Source of the DNA: DASYAN01 sp963727755 | GTDB lineage: Bacteria; Chloroflexota; Ktedonobacteria; Ktedonobacterales; Ktedonobacteraceae | DNA: 64,000 nucleotides | Reading direction: 5' to 3' | Assembly: GCA_963727755.1 (NCBI GenBank) | Contig: CAVSHN010000015.1 | Span: 1-64,000, forward strand | Shown here: positions 9,066 through 17,659 of the stretch, piece by piece | How the letters are laid out: the number at the start of each line of letters is the position of its first letter | Numbering within the stretch: position 1 is the stretch's first letter | Translations under genes and position numbers: made by a program | Notes under the pieces: generated by a model | Seen by the model: the letters and a program-made list of their open reading frames with translations, nothing else | Databases searched by the model: none | Told to the model about the DNA's origin: nothing

Positions 9066-9491
9066 CCTCTAAGAACCGAACGAGAAGATTTCTCTTCCTC
9101 TATGTCATGATGATTCGCACCAAACGTTATGTTTATTACTACTAGTTCATCGTATTATTGTTTTGTTATATTGTTACTACTTTACAAAAAGGAAAATCGT
9201 GCTATGTTTCGTGAAAAAAGCAAAACTCTCCTCCTTAGCCTTCGTTCGTCAGTAGTTGGGGTCCTCCAGCTTTTTTGCTAGGTCCTCTTCTCAGCACGAG
9301 GTCACAGACTCTCTTTGACCGTCTTGTGGAGATGCTCGCCTTTACAGCGTGATTTGGATAAAGTCTAGTTAAGTTGATTCGTATGGGTAAAAATGTCGGG
9401 ACCCCGTTATCAACGAATGAAGAATCCCAATCTTGCTTTGTAAAACAGCATCGATTTGATGGACTAATTTATAGAAGAGAGAAAGAAAATT

Positions 9492-10473
9492 ATGGATCAG
9501 AGAAATAATGAACAGCTAGATAAACGGCTTCCTGTGGAAGAGTCAAATGGATCTTCACATGATAATACTCTATCTAAGAGAAAAATAGATATGACGTGTA
9601 GCATATTTCGAGAGAGCAAACGCGCACGACGGTCTCAATTTCCTCCACCTGCTTCTGATTTAAAAATACGTGAGCATGAGGCAAAGAGTGATGAACAAGC
9701 AGGAGACCAGCGTGAACTTCGCAAGAGTCAACAGACTCCTACATATGAAAGGCCCTACAGAATTACGTGATGCTTACTGGGCCAAGCGGCAAGTGCCAGC
9801 AGAAAAATTTGCAGCAGAGTATGGAGTATCTGTTGAGGAGTATAACCAGATGTGTCAACAACGGGTAGAAAAACTAGTTGAAGGGATGCAATTGTGGATG
9901 CGCAGAAAGTCAGAAATACTCGCAACCATCTTAGAGAGTGGAAGGATCAAAACATTCTTTGAAACGAATTGTTCAGATGTTCCATGGGCGAAAACAGCGG
10001 ACTATCTGGCAATACGCACACAAACGGAGAAACAGATGTTTGGGTATGATCCAGAAACGAAACCTGAGGACCGTCCAGTTTATGTATACCTCTCTCATTC
10101 TCCTGATGGAGCAGACCCGCACCACGATCAGCGCTTAGACATCTATGGACCTGTTGCCATTCGTTTGAAAGATAGTCTGCGAGAAAGGACATCTTTCACG
10201 TTGTCTGGTTCACGAAGTGCAAATGCATCTGGTACTGAGGTAAACCTTGTTCCCAGTCCATTGGAGCAACCGTCTTTTTGTACGTACTTCTATAACAAGG
10301 ATTTACTTGAAATACATTCTATTAAAGATTTGCCGAGATATGCTGAGGGGCAGGTGCATGGTGGCCTTTCAGTAAGTGATATTGAAGAAGTTGTATTCCT
10401 CCACGGTGTGAAACCAGATGATAAACTCATAAGTTTGTTGAGGGAACATGCCATCCCATATCGTGAGGCGTGA
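9492..10473 (+). pseudogene. DUF3626/ADP-ribosyltransferase-like protein, probably one frameshifted gene
   Basis: Two overlapping frames probably form one protein. The first (from ATG 9492 after AGAGAGAAAG) is a charged, Ser-rich disordered region of about 80 residues. The second, entered at about 9720-9748, runs to 10473. Its catalytic-looking part contains RPVYVYLSHSPDGAD, DIYGPVAIRLKDSLRERTSFTLSGS and PRYAEGQVHGGLSVSDIEEVVF. That order (YxYLS.HPDG, YG...LK, TFT.S, EgQVHG) recalls DUF3626 proteins as I remember them, and more loosely the R-S-E pattern of ADP-ribosyltransferase folds. The same signatures recur in the HD-domain protein at 14060-16237. Alternatively there are two overlapping genes, the second starting at ATG 9748 without a clear ribosome binding site. 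A small gene follows 63 bp downstream, as is common for toxin/partner pairs. Activity is untested inference. Confidence 0.5.
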
Positions 10474-10536
10474 TTATCCACTTAGAATGGAGTCTTAGGA
10501 TTATTTTTTGCTAGATACGAAGGAGAAACATGCATT

Positions 10537-10770
10537 ATGAAAGATCAACGTATTCTCTTTGTTTCTGGAACCATTGGTTCCGGAAAGGAAAGTTACCTTC
10601 TTGCTGCAGGGAAAGAGGAGAATTCTGATATGGGGCAGGTCCTCGACTTGGAGGTCCGACGCCTGTTCCCACCGATTGAGATTGCTGATGTACTGAACCA
10701 AGGCTACTGGTGTGAATATACAGGGAGTCAGAGTATTCTTTCTGAGTTACTCAAAAAACTGGAGGAGTAA
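10537..10770 (+). CDS. Small hypothetical protein, 77 residues, partner candidate
   Basis: A 77-residue protein with an AAGGAG site 16 bases upstream. It begins KDQRILFVSGTIGSGKES, a glycine-rich stretch superficially like a P-loop, though without the full GxxGxGKS/T spacing. It ends in an acidic helix (SILSELLKKLEE). No family recognised. Its place 63 bp after the DUF3626-like gene, same strand, makes it a candidate regulator or immunity protein; this is inferred from position only. Confidence 0.45.
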   Translation: MKDQRILFVSGTIGSGKESYLLAAGKEENSDMGQVLDLEVRRLFPPIEIADVLNQGYWCEYTGSQSILSELLKKLEE

Positions 10771-10809
10771 TCTTCTGTTTTCGATTACTGACTTACTTGA
10801 TGCTTTTAA

Positions 10810-10884
10810 GAAGCTTTTAGTGGAATTTTAACAAATGGGAGCAATTTAATGAAACGCAGGAGGAGTATCGATAATCCTAGCGAA
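10810..10884 (+). pseudogene. Duplicated 5' end of the HD-domain gene, interrupted by a MITE
   Basis: From AGAAGCTTTTAGTGG to ATCGATAATCCTAGC this stretch matches 14021-14095 with only a few mismatches, including the ribosome binding site (GGGAGCAATTTA) and start codon (ATG 10849; MKRRRSIDNPS against MERRNSIDNPS). The 129-bp MITE begins right after the eleventh codon. Beyond the MITE there is no similarity to the HD gene, so only the leader and first codons were copied. Confidence 0.65.
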
Positions 10885-11013
10885 TTGATGTTTGGACAAA
10901 ATTCGTCTGGATCGGCCTGGGAAGCTGTTTTACAGCCTTTTTTGAAAAATGGTGTAAACTGGCTCTACAGGCTGCTTGAGGCCCCATTTAGTCTGATTTT
11001 GTCCAAACGTCAA
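10885..11013. mobile_element. 129-bp MITE, copy 1
   Basis: A 129-bp element with inverted ends: TTGATGTTTGGACAAAAT at the left and ATTTTGTCCAAACGTCAA at the right. It is identical to copy 2 (13179-13307, opposite orientation) except for one base. It has no transposase. By chance its plus strand is open and extends the truncated frame from 10849. Near-identity suggests recent mobilisation by a transposase encoded elsewhere. The rest of 11014-11317 holds nothing recognisable. Confidence 0.85.
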
Positions 11014-11317
11014 TATACTAATATACTATCTCAACTGTATTTTTGCATAGTGTGGTTAATTTGCACTATCGATAGAAAGATAATATCTTACCTTTCTTAT
11101 TGCAAAAATATAGCACAAAAGCAAAAAGACGTGCTACCTTGGCGTTCAGGCATGCTGGCGTGCAAGAAACTGTCCCTCGAATTCGACTTGACAGGGCAAG
11201 AAGGTTAGGCATAATTGAAAGTAAAACATGTCTTGTATGATCTATTAAGAGATGTTCCATAAAAGTAAACGCAGTTTCTGTTCCATTGCTACTCGACCCC
11301 GATAAGGAGGCAACCTA

Positions 11318-11506
11318 ATGAAAGACAAAATAAAATACCACCAAGATCAACCTGAAGAAATCAGGAAACCGAGTTCATCCTCACAAAACGATAGACCTAA
11401 ATTCACTGGGTCCAGCCACATAACACTTGAAAGTCTCCTTCCTGCACTCCGTCAGGCTAAAGAAACTCTCAATGCATATTCTAAACAAACCAAAAAGCGG
11501 AGATGA
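11318..11506 (+). CDS. Small disordered protein, 62 residues
   Basis: A short frame with a strong ribosome binding site (GATAAGGAGG, 8 bases before ATG). The product is polar (KPSSSSQNDRPK), ending in an amphipathic helix (LESLLPALRQAKETL) and basic residues. It resembles the disordered N-termini of neighbouring enzymes. It may be the broken-off N-terminus of the phosphoribosyltransferase-like gene downstream: a second polar frame continues at about 11427-11663. No family recognised. Confidence 0.45.
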   Translation: MKDKIKYHQDQPEEIRKPSSSSQNDRPKFTGSSHITLESLLPALRQAKETLNAYSKQTKKRR

Positions 11507-11711
11507 TTTACCATCAAGACCTGAGTCCCTTTATGAACAGCAGGATCATGAGCGGCAGATTGAGGGTGGCGAAAGGAGCCGTAGCTATGATAGAAACAAT
11601 GTTACTCCTCCTTTCCCCAAACGCTTATCCTATGATAAATCCCACACGCCGATACTGAAATAATCAGCGGGGATAGGAAATTTATTGAATCCCCAGTGAA
11701 GGGTAAAGTAG

Positions 11712-12752
11712 ATGCCGTCTTCCAGAAAGAAGAACAGGCTTTGCACAATGATCGATGGATTGCAAAAAGAGGAAAGAAATTTTGACGGAACAGGCCCCTC
11801 AGATGGCCGTGAACACTATTCATCCGAAGAGCAATTTGAAGCTGCCCATAGAGTTGTAAAAGAGTTATTGACAGAGAGTGTCATAAATAAGCTAGTTGGG
11901 AATATCACAGGCAAGATTAGTGAGAAGAGAAATTCCTTTGGGAAACAAGATAATCCTGATTGTATAACTGTCTATATTCCATGTGTTGTCAAGGATTCGG
12001 CGATAAAGATTCCAAATGTGCTCCCGATAGCGATGGCGCATAAACTTACTGAAAGATTAAATAGTATTTTCCAGCGCGATGACTTACGCCATCTAAATGT
12101 TCATTTTGATGATGGGTCTAGCCAAGAAAAGTTTATAATATGCATGAAGGCACCCCGCGCTATCGAACATCATAGTGGAGCAGACAAGGGAAAATTAACC
12201 ATAAAGCCAGCCACGGGAAATGAGGGGATTGCCAGTCTAAGACGAGCCGAAGGTGATTTGCTGACCCGGCTAACGCTACAGCCCTTCTATTATTCTCTTG
12301 GCTTTAAGAAGGGAGATATGGTGATTCTAGCTGATGACCATGTTCAAACAGGTGCAAGCTTGGTAGGACAGTACAATGCTTTTAGAGAACGAGGAGTTGA
12401 GATTGTCGGAATGATTGCTCTTGCAACAATGCCCGAAGCAAGCAATATTCAGCCATCCGATGCAGTACTTGAAGGAATTGACCAAGCCATAACAAGAGCT
12501 GCCGACCAGTCGGGTTTATCACCCACGTCAGACAAGAAGTCCCTGAAGCAAGAGTACAAGCACGGTATTGAAGAGGGGCTAGCAAAAATCGGGCTGTCAA
12601 TCCCAACGTTGACGAATCGAGAAGCGCTGACGGTCATAGCGTATATTCTTGATGGTCATAAGCACGATAATGCAAGGTGGTTTAAGGATCTTGCGAAGGG
12701 TGTTGGAGCTGACGAAAAAATAGTAGAGCGGAGCGATAGAATCGGTATTTAA
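11712..12752 (+). CDS. Phosphoribosyltransferase-like protein
   Basis: A protein of up to 346 residues whose central part carries the type I PRPP-binding loop: GDMVILADDHVQTGASL (about residues 201-217), with hydrophobic strand, two acidic residues, TGAS and following helix. Upstream text (SVINKLVGNITGKIS, ITVYIPCVV) is compatible with the PRTase fold. A C-terminal helical extension of about 120 residues (KKSLKQEYKHGIEEGLAKIG) is not standard for purine or pyrimidine PRTases. The substrate is unknown. The start is uncertain: ATG 11712 and 11748 are both possible, and the polar frames upstream may belong to it. It lies among other nucleotide- or sugar-phosphate-type enzymes in the island. Convergent with nothing; the next gene follows by 151 bp. 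Confidence 0.65.
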   Translation: MPSSRKKNRLCTMIDGLQKEERNFDGTGPSDGREHYSSEEQFEAAHRVVKELLTESVINKLVGNITGKISEKRNSFGKQDNPDCITVYIPCVVKDSAIKIPNVLPIAMAHKLTERLNSIFQRDDLRHLNVHFDDGSSQEKFIICMKAPRAIEHHSGADKGKLTIKPATGNEGIASLRRAEGDLLTRLTLQPFYYSLGFKKGDMVILADDHVQTGASLVGQYNAFRERGVEIVGMIALATMPEASNIQPSDAVLEGIDQAITRAADQSGLSPTSDKKSLKQEYKHGIEEGLAKIGLSIPTLTNREALTVIAYILDGHKHDNARWFKDLAKGVGADEKIVERSDRIGI

Positions 12753-12903
12753 GCAGCTTATGGAATCTCCCATTTCTCCCTTGGAATTAGCGCATATGAT
12801 TGATGGGCGTGTACCCAAATTTAATATACGAAAAGGAATGGCATAACAGGCAATATTGTCCTGCATCATACTGTGACAACCGACTGTCGCCAGGAGAAAT
12901 ACT

Positions 12904-13068
12904 ATGAAAAAGACACACAAAGACAAAAACCTTGATAAACAACGGCTAGCATACCCTGCTCAATGGCTATTAACTCCAGATAAAGTAGAAGAAAGCAAAA
13001 ACAAGACTATCGAACTAATCGAGCAATATAAACGTTGGTATGAAAAGGCTGTAAAAGAACCACCCTGA
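12904..13068 (+). CDS. Small protein, 54 residues
   Basis: A short gene with a clear AGGAG site 8 bases before ATG 12904. The product is lysine-rich and helical (KVEESKNKTIELIEQYKRWY, then EKAVKEPP). It follows the phosphoribosyltransferase-like gene and could be its partner. Just after the stop an imperfect hairpin (AGAGAGTG..CACTCTCT, with inner CCGAT/ATCGG) may stabilise or end the transcript. No family recognised. Confidence 0.45.
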   Translation: MKKTHKDKNLDKQRLAYPAQWLLTPDKVEESKNKTIELIEQYKRWYEKAVKEPP

Positions 13069-13178
13069 TTGGCTCTAAGAGAGTGCCGATTTCATCGGGC
13101 TCTTACACTCTCTCAGCTCACATGATCGGGTATTAAGTGATTTATATAACATATAATGTTATCCGGGTCACATGATGA

Positions 13179-13307
13179 TTGACGTTTGGACAAAATCAGA
13201 CTAAATGGGGCCTCAAGCAGCCTGTAGAGCCAGTTTACACCATTTTTCAAAAAAGGCTGTAAAACTGCTTCCCAGGCCGATCCAGACGAATTTTGTCCAA
13301 ACATCAA
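13179..13307. mobile_element. 129-bp MITE, copy 2
   Basis: The inverted copy of the element at 10885-11013, differing at a single position (AGCAG for AGCTG in the common orientation). Its ends are TTGACGTTTGGAC and GTCCAAACATCAA. It lies in the gap before the 110-residue protein gene. No clear target duplication is visible at either copy beyond the end bases. Confidence 0.85.
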
Positions 13308-13369
13308 CAAGTTAACAAAGTGGAGCAAAAGTAATTTGCCGTTGATATATATTCAGAAGGAGAAATATT

Positions 13370-13702
13370 ATGTTCAAATCTGATAAACCTCTTGCCGAAC
13401 CTTCTGGGAGTGTTCGAGATAATTCACCTGAAAAAGAGATTATTACTCGTTCTGGAGATTATAAGTCTTTGAATACTGTTAAAGTAGCAATTGATACTAC
13501 TTCGAGCAATCTCTCAGAACTAAATAGAGACCTCTCCTCTTCATCTCTGCGCAGACCACTTGGCTTTCTTTCATCTATTAACCGTCAATTTTTTAAAAAA
13601 CCACAATCGGGTCTCCACCTTCTTCTCACTATCATTCACCTATTGACTCTCATAGTTATGAGACTTGTAAAATTATCCGCGAATGGTGAGTGGACATGCT
13701 AA
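13370..13702 (+). CDS. Small protein with C-terminal hydrophobic segment
   Basis: A 110-residue protein with a strong AGAAGGAG site before ATG 13370. Residues 1-75 are polar and Ser-rich (EPSGSVRDNSPEKE, SSNLSELNRDLSSSSLRR). Residues about 82-100 form a hydrophobic helix (LLLTIIHLLTLIVMRLV), a possible membrane anchor. Part of it is duplicated upstream of the HAD gene (7459-7510). It shares the polar N-terminus of the island's other proteins. It may be complete or truncated; no family recognised. The gap to 14059 includes a half copy of the 4973-5098 element (13973-14015). Confidence 0.45.
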   Translation: MFKSDKPLAEPSGSVRDNSPEKEIITRSGDYKSLNTVKVAIDTTSSNLSELNRDLSSSSLRRPLGFLSSINRQFFKKPQSGLHLLLTIIHLLTLIVMRLVKLSANGEWTC

Positions 13703-14059
13703 AACAACTTTTGTAGCACAATAGTACCATTGCAAAATGTTTTTTTGTAGATTATCATTGATTATAGTGAATGTAGTAATAGTCTCTGGTTCGAGAGCAT
13801 TTTAACCAATACCAGACTATTCCCATGTAACTTTTTACTTTTTAACACTTTTTGGTAGTGTCCCCATAGAGTGTTGATAGGCTCAAAGTGCTACTGGATG
13901 AACAGCTTCTAGTGAGCATTGGCTATTGCATCAACACTGTAGCGGAAGACTACCCACTTTTTAAAGATGAAAGCCGCTTCGGAAGCCATTACAGATTCAA
14001 ACTGCGGAATGTGGGTTTCAGAAGCTTTTAGTGGAATTTTAACAAATGGGAGCAATTTA

Positions 14060-16237
14060 ATGGAACGCAGGAATAGTATCGATAATCCTAGCAAAACAAG
14101 CCATCAGAATCCGGTAATGCGTAAATCACGGCCAGACTTTGCAGCAGGGAAATGCTATTGGGGCTCATGTCCTAAAGAAGTACAAGCAAAAGCTGATTGT
14201 GCTCAAGCAGGACAAACAAGTGATAACCCTGTATCAGCCCAAAAAGATCCAAAGGAAGCTCAAAATCATTTTTTATCACAAACAATTATTGAAATGGAAA
14301 ACCTCAAAGTACTAGGTCCACCACAAGACGTTTTAAATCGCTATGAGCAGAAAGCAGAGCAGCATTGGAGGAAGATATACCAGCGTTTTTATCCAAATGG
14401 CTTTAATGGATCAAGAGAAGAAAAAGGATATATAGCATTTATTAAAGCATTGGATGATCATGCTAAAAATTTAGTGCAAGATATAAATTTTTTCAGGCAT
14501 ATCAAAATAAGTGAAATTGAACACCTATTAGCTAATCCAGATGAGAAATTCCCAACAAAGTGTGACAGTAAATATCCACGTAAAGTTATAAAGCGTGGAT
14601 TAAAAAATAAAGCTTTCTATAATTATCCTAATGATAATACGGGGCCATGGCATGGATATCTCTCTACTAACGAGAATGGATCTAAGGAAGGCATAGATGA
14701 AGCACTCAAGGAAATATATGGTGCGATTCGTCTTCGTCTTAAGAAAGAAAAACTGATAGGGAAATCAACTGTTACATTTGATGATTCTTGGCATTATTAT
14801 CAGCTAGAGAATAATGACATTACTATCGTGCCAAGACCCCTAGTTCAGCCAGATAGAAAAGTATTCCCTATAGAAGAGAATCGAGCAGTTCCCTATCTCC
14901 AGGAAAAACTGTCCCTAAGAAGAGAAGGACATCGTGAACCCATAAGAGCACTCGATATTAATGCTCCATTGAAGAATGAAGAAATTCGTGGCCTCGTTGA
15001 ACAACTGTTTAACAGTAAAGTAGAAAGAAGCAATGAAGAAGAGCATAAACTCATAGTCCAGCTAGAAAATCTGTTAAATAAGGAAAAGGAAATAGATTAC
15101 CTAGTCAATCCACTGAACATCAAAAGCATTAATGACGTACAGCCATATGCGGAATTTCAATACCACTTTGCTGATCTGAAGGTTGATAACATAGATAAAG
15201 CATATTTACCTATGTATGATGATAATACTGAAGCTTCGATTAAAAATATAATAAATGGGTTGATTGCCCACAATATTGAATATGAATTTTATGATCGTAT
15301 AAAAAACGGTGGATCAGCTAGAGAAGATTTAATAGCTTCATCCTCCAAAGATGAGGGGCTGAATCAAATATTACAGGAAGCATATGATGAACGTTTTTTA
15401 ACAAAAACCGATGGTATGGATCTATCTCAGAAGGAAGCTATCTTTGACGCTGCTGTAAAACCTTCTTACCAGAAGGTTTTAGATAGCTCAGGAAAAGTCA
15501 TCTTTACAGAAAACGATCATCGCTATTATCAGCACGACAAAGACCAGATAGCTGCATTTCTTCATGAGGACCATAGTACAAAAGAATTACTAGACTGTTT
15601 GCAACAAATCCCCTTTTTTAAGGACCTCTATGGCATGAGTGTAGGTGTTAAGGAAGGATACACTCTTGAACAGCATACATCCATGGTCTTGGGACAATTT
15701 GAAAAATATCAATTGAACAATTGGGCCTCTTCTTTATTGACAGCAAAAGAATTTCAGTTGATGCTAGCAGTCCATGATATTGGGAAACCACAATGTGTTA
15801 AAGATACAGGTAGTAGGTCAAAGCAGCATGAGTATAACGGTAAAATTGTCGGAAAAGTTTTACCATGGCTGGGAATTGATGGTCAGAAAGGCAAACTGAT
15901 ACTTGCTCTCACCAAGCAAGATCATCTAGGAGATTTTTTGATGCAGGCGTCTCGTATGGACTCCAATGAGGCATCAGTAAAAGCTAGATCCGTCGCAGAA
16001 AATATAGCAAGAGAAGCTAGAGAAATTGGGATGGGAGCTGAAGATTACTTCGATCTAATAACACGTTATTATAGGGCTGATGCGGGATCTTATCCTGCTC
16101 TGGGCAGGCTGTTTGAAGCAGAGACAGAAAACAATTGTACCAGGCAATTTGCTGAGTCGACACAAAAAAATTACGATATCCTAGCTCAGACAATGGAGGT
16201 ATATGAGTCATCCCCGAATTTTCGGGAAATCTCTTAG
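14060..16237 (+). CDS. Multidomain protein: DUF3626/ADP-ribosyltransferase-like module plus HD hydrolase
   Basis: A 725-residue protein; ATG 14060 is chosen because GGGAGCAATTTA lies just upstream and the same start is duplicated at 10849. The N-terminus (about 1-90) is polar and disordered. Residues about 190-410 share signatures with the 9.5-kb gene: GPWHGYLST, EIYGAIRLRLK, KSTVTFDDS, TIVPRPLVQP and PYAEFQYHF against RPVYVYLSH, DIYGPVAIRLK, RTSFTLSGS, NLVPSPLEQP and RYAEGQVHG. Residues about 520-650 hold an HD domain: EQHTSM, LAVHDIGKP, SKQHEYN and KQDHLGD supply candidate metal ligands. HD proteins are metal-dependent phosphohydrolases, often on nucleotides. Joining the two modules suggests transfer or removal of a nucleotide group; that is inference. 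It is unbroken, while its paralogue is frameshifted. It is the largest gene of the island and ends 24 bp from the convergent recX. Confidence 0.6.
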   Translation: MERRNSIDNPSKTSHQNPVMRKSRPDFAAGKCYWGSCPKEVQAKADCAQAGQTSDNPVSAQKDPKEAQNHFLSQTIIEMENLKVLGPPQDVLNRYEQKAEQHWRKIYQRFYPNGFNGSREEKGYIAFIKALDDHAKNLVQDINFFRHIKISEIEHLLANPDEKFPTKCDSKYPRKVIKRGLKNKAFYNYPNDNTGPWHGYLSTNENGSKEGIDEALKEIYGAIRLRLKKEKLIGKSTVTFDDSWHYYQLENNDITIVPRPLVQPDRKVFPIEENRAVPYLQEKLSLRREGHREPIRALDINAPLKNEEIRGLVEQLFNSKVERSNEEEHKLIVQLENLLNKEKEIDYLVNPLNIKSINDVQPYAEFQYHFADLKVDNIDKAYLPMYDDNTEASIKNIINGLIAHNIEYEFYDRIKNGGSAREDLIASSSKDEGLNQILQEAYDERFLTKTDGMDLSQKEAIFDAAVKPSYQKVLDSSGKVIFTENDHRYYQHDKDQIAAFLHEDHSTKELLDCLQQIPFFKDLYGMSVGVKEGYTLEQHTSMVLGQFEKYQLNNWASSLLTAKEFQLMLAVHDIGKPQCVKDTGSRSKQHEYNGKIVGKVLPWLGIDGQKGKLILALTKQDHLGDFLMQASRMDSNEASVKARSVAENIAREAREIGMGAEDYFDLITRYYRADAGSYPALGRLFEAETENNCTRQFAESTQKNYDILAQTMEVYESSPNFREIS

Positions 16238-16261
16238 CCTATATGACCTATATTCCCGTAC

Positions 16262-16912
16262 TCAGTCTTCTTCTGGTTCCTCATCATACATCTCTTTCCA
16301 CAGAGCATGGACGGCGTGGGTAGTGACTTCATAACTAAACCCGCGCCGTTGCAAAAATGGGCCGAGGCGAGCGCGAAAGGTTTTGAAATCCATCCCAGGT
16401 TGCCGCACAAGGAGAGCAGCTTTTTTACGACCAGCTCGTAATGCACGCTCTTCATCCTGATCATCGCTAATCAATTCATCTACCAGCTCGCGTTTGACAC
16501 CTTTCGACCGCAACTCACTTTTCAGTGCCTGCGCTCCTTTAGGGTTAGAGCGTTCGCGTGACTCGACCCAGAACTCGGTGAAAGCCTGATCATTGATCAG
16601 ATTGAGATCGTCCAGACGTTGCATGACTGTATCGATCAGCTCTGGAGGAGTCTCTTTCTTACGCAGGTAGCGCCTCACCTCTTCGCGGCTACGAGGGCGA
16701 AATGAGAGGAAATTCAGGACTCGATTGGTTGTCTGCTGGAGAGCTTCTTCCTGGTGCAACTGCTCCAGTTGTTCTGGCGAGAGTTCTTGGCCGATGCGCA
16801 GTCCCATCTGCAGAACGACTAAGGCGCTGACGCCCAGTAAGAACTGGTCATCAACAAAGAGGTTGATACGATCCTGGTTATTCGTTTGTGGTTGTAATGC
16901 TGTGATATGCAT
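16262..16912 (-). CDS. recX: Regulatory protein RecX
   Basis: A 216-residue RecX-family protein, which binds RecA filaments and limits their activity. The triple three-helix repeat pattern is visible: NFLSFRPRSREEVRRYLRK, LNLINDQAFTEFWVESRE with NPKGAQALKSELRSKGV, and LVRQPGMDFKTFRARLGPFL with RRGFSY. The first 40 residues (INLFVDDQFLLGVSALVV) match the N-terminal extension common in this family. No recA is adjacent. A decayed duplicate lies at 1560-2078. It converges with the HD-domain gene. Confidence 0.9.
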   Translation of the reverse strand: MHITALQPQTNNQDRINLFVDDQFLLGVSALVVLQMGLRIGQELSPEQLEQLHQEEALQQTTNRVLNFLSFRPRSREEVRRYLRKKETPPELIDTVMQRLDDLNLINDQAFTEFWVESRERSNPKGAQALKSELRSKGVKRELVDELISDDQDEERALRAGRKKAALLVRQPGMDFKTFRARLGPFLQRRGFSYEVTTHAVHALWKEMYDEEPEED

Positions 16913-16936
16913 GTAATTTTGTATTGATCTGGCATA

Positions 16937-17225
16937 TTAGTCAGGATAATCGACAGTTGAAAGATGACGACCAATGTATCCAATGATCAATTCTTGCCCA
17001 TATGCTATAGGGTGGAAATAGATACGCCACTCGCCAGGAGTCAACCGCATATGCCACAAGAAAAGGCGTTGCATACAAATCTTCCTGAGTACGTATTGAT
17101 CGCTTTACGCCTTTTGTAGTTGCCATTACCACAGTGTTGAGAAAAATTGACATTCTTTGCTGAGCTACCCGAATATCATTAGCTGGTTGCAATGACAATT
17201 CATTCAACGCCATCTCGACTTCCAT
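16937..17225 (-). pseudogene. RelE/ParE-superfamily-like toxin, frameshifted
   Basis: The first two thirds read from ATG 17225 (MALNELSLQPANDIRVAQQR, SIRTQEDLYATPFL). Near 17045 the sense continues in another frame: WHMRLTPGEWRIYFHPIAY, then GQELIIGYIGRHLSTVDYPD ending at TAA 16937. That C-terminal part looks like the core of a RelE-type mRNA interferase or phage-derived toxin (R.TPGEWRIYF, IGYIGRH). One inserted base in TTTCTTGTGGCAT explains the shift. It lies 19 bp after an acidic small gene, in antitoxin-toxin order. As written the product would have a scrambled end. Confidence 0.55.
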
Positions 17226-17244
17226 GCTTTTACATCCCCACTCT

Positions 17245-17469
17245 CTACATATTTCCTGGCAATATCAATGACTCTAAGCTTTTATCCCATTCATCAAAAA
17301 AGCCGTCAGGCCACTGATCAATAGTCATTAAATACGTACTCATACGAAATTTTGTAGGGTCAAAAGGATCAGTAATTTCTTTATCACTACTTCTATCCTC
17401 AACCTCCACATCTGTATGACCATCTTCAATAATTTCTTCTTCCTCTGGTTCATCCATATCTTTGGTCAT
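17245..17469 (-). CDS. Small acidic protein, antitoxin candidate
   Basis: A 74-residue, strongly acidic protein (DEPEEEEIIEDGHTDVEVED near the N-terminus) with an aromatic, Asp-rich C-terminus (YLMTIDQWPDGFFDEWDKS). Position 19 bp before the RelE-like gene on the same strand makes it the likely antitoxin or partner. No DNA-binding motif is obvious. Family not recognised. Confidence 0.5.
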   Translation of the reverse strand: MTKDMDEPEEEEIIEDGHTDVEVEDRSSDKEITDPFDPTKFRMSTYLMTIDQWPDGFFDEWDKSLESLILPGNM

Positions 17470-17659
17470 ATATGTTCCTCAACTGCAAAAATGAAAAGGT
17501 GATTTGCTCCAAGACCTTACAGCATGGTTGATCAGTGATAGATCATTCCTCAACTATTATACGCTTCCATTCCTCGAAAAGCTATAACTAAAAATGTCTA
17601 TTTCTCACATGCCATAATGTGAATTGGGAGGGAATATGAGCGATAATACAAGAAACAGT

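Noticed and set aside
10537..10620. P-loop NTPase in the small protein at 10537
   Set aside because: SGTIGSGKES lacks the proper hydrophobic strand and Walker B partner, and the protein is only 77 residues.
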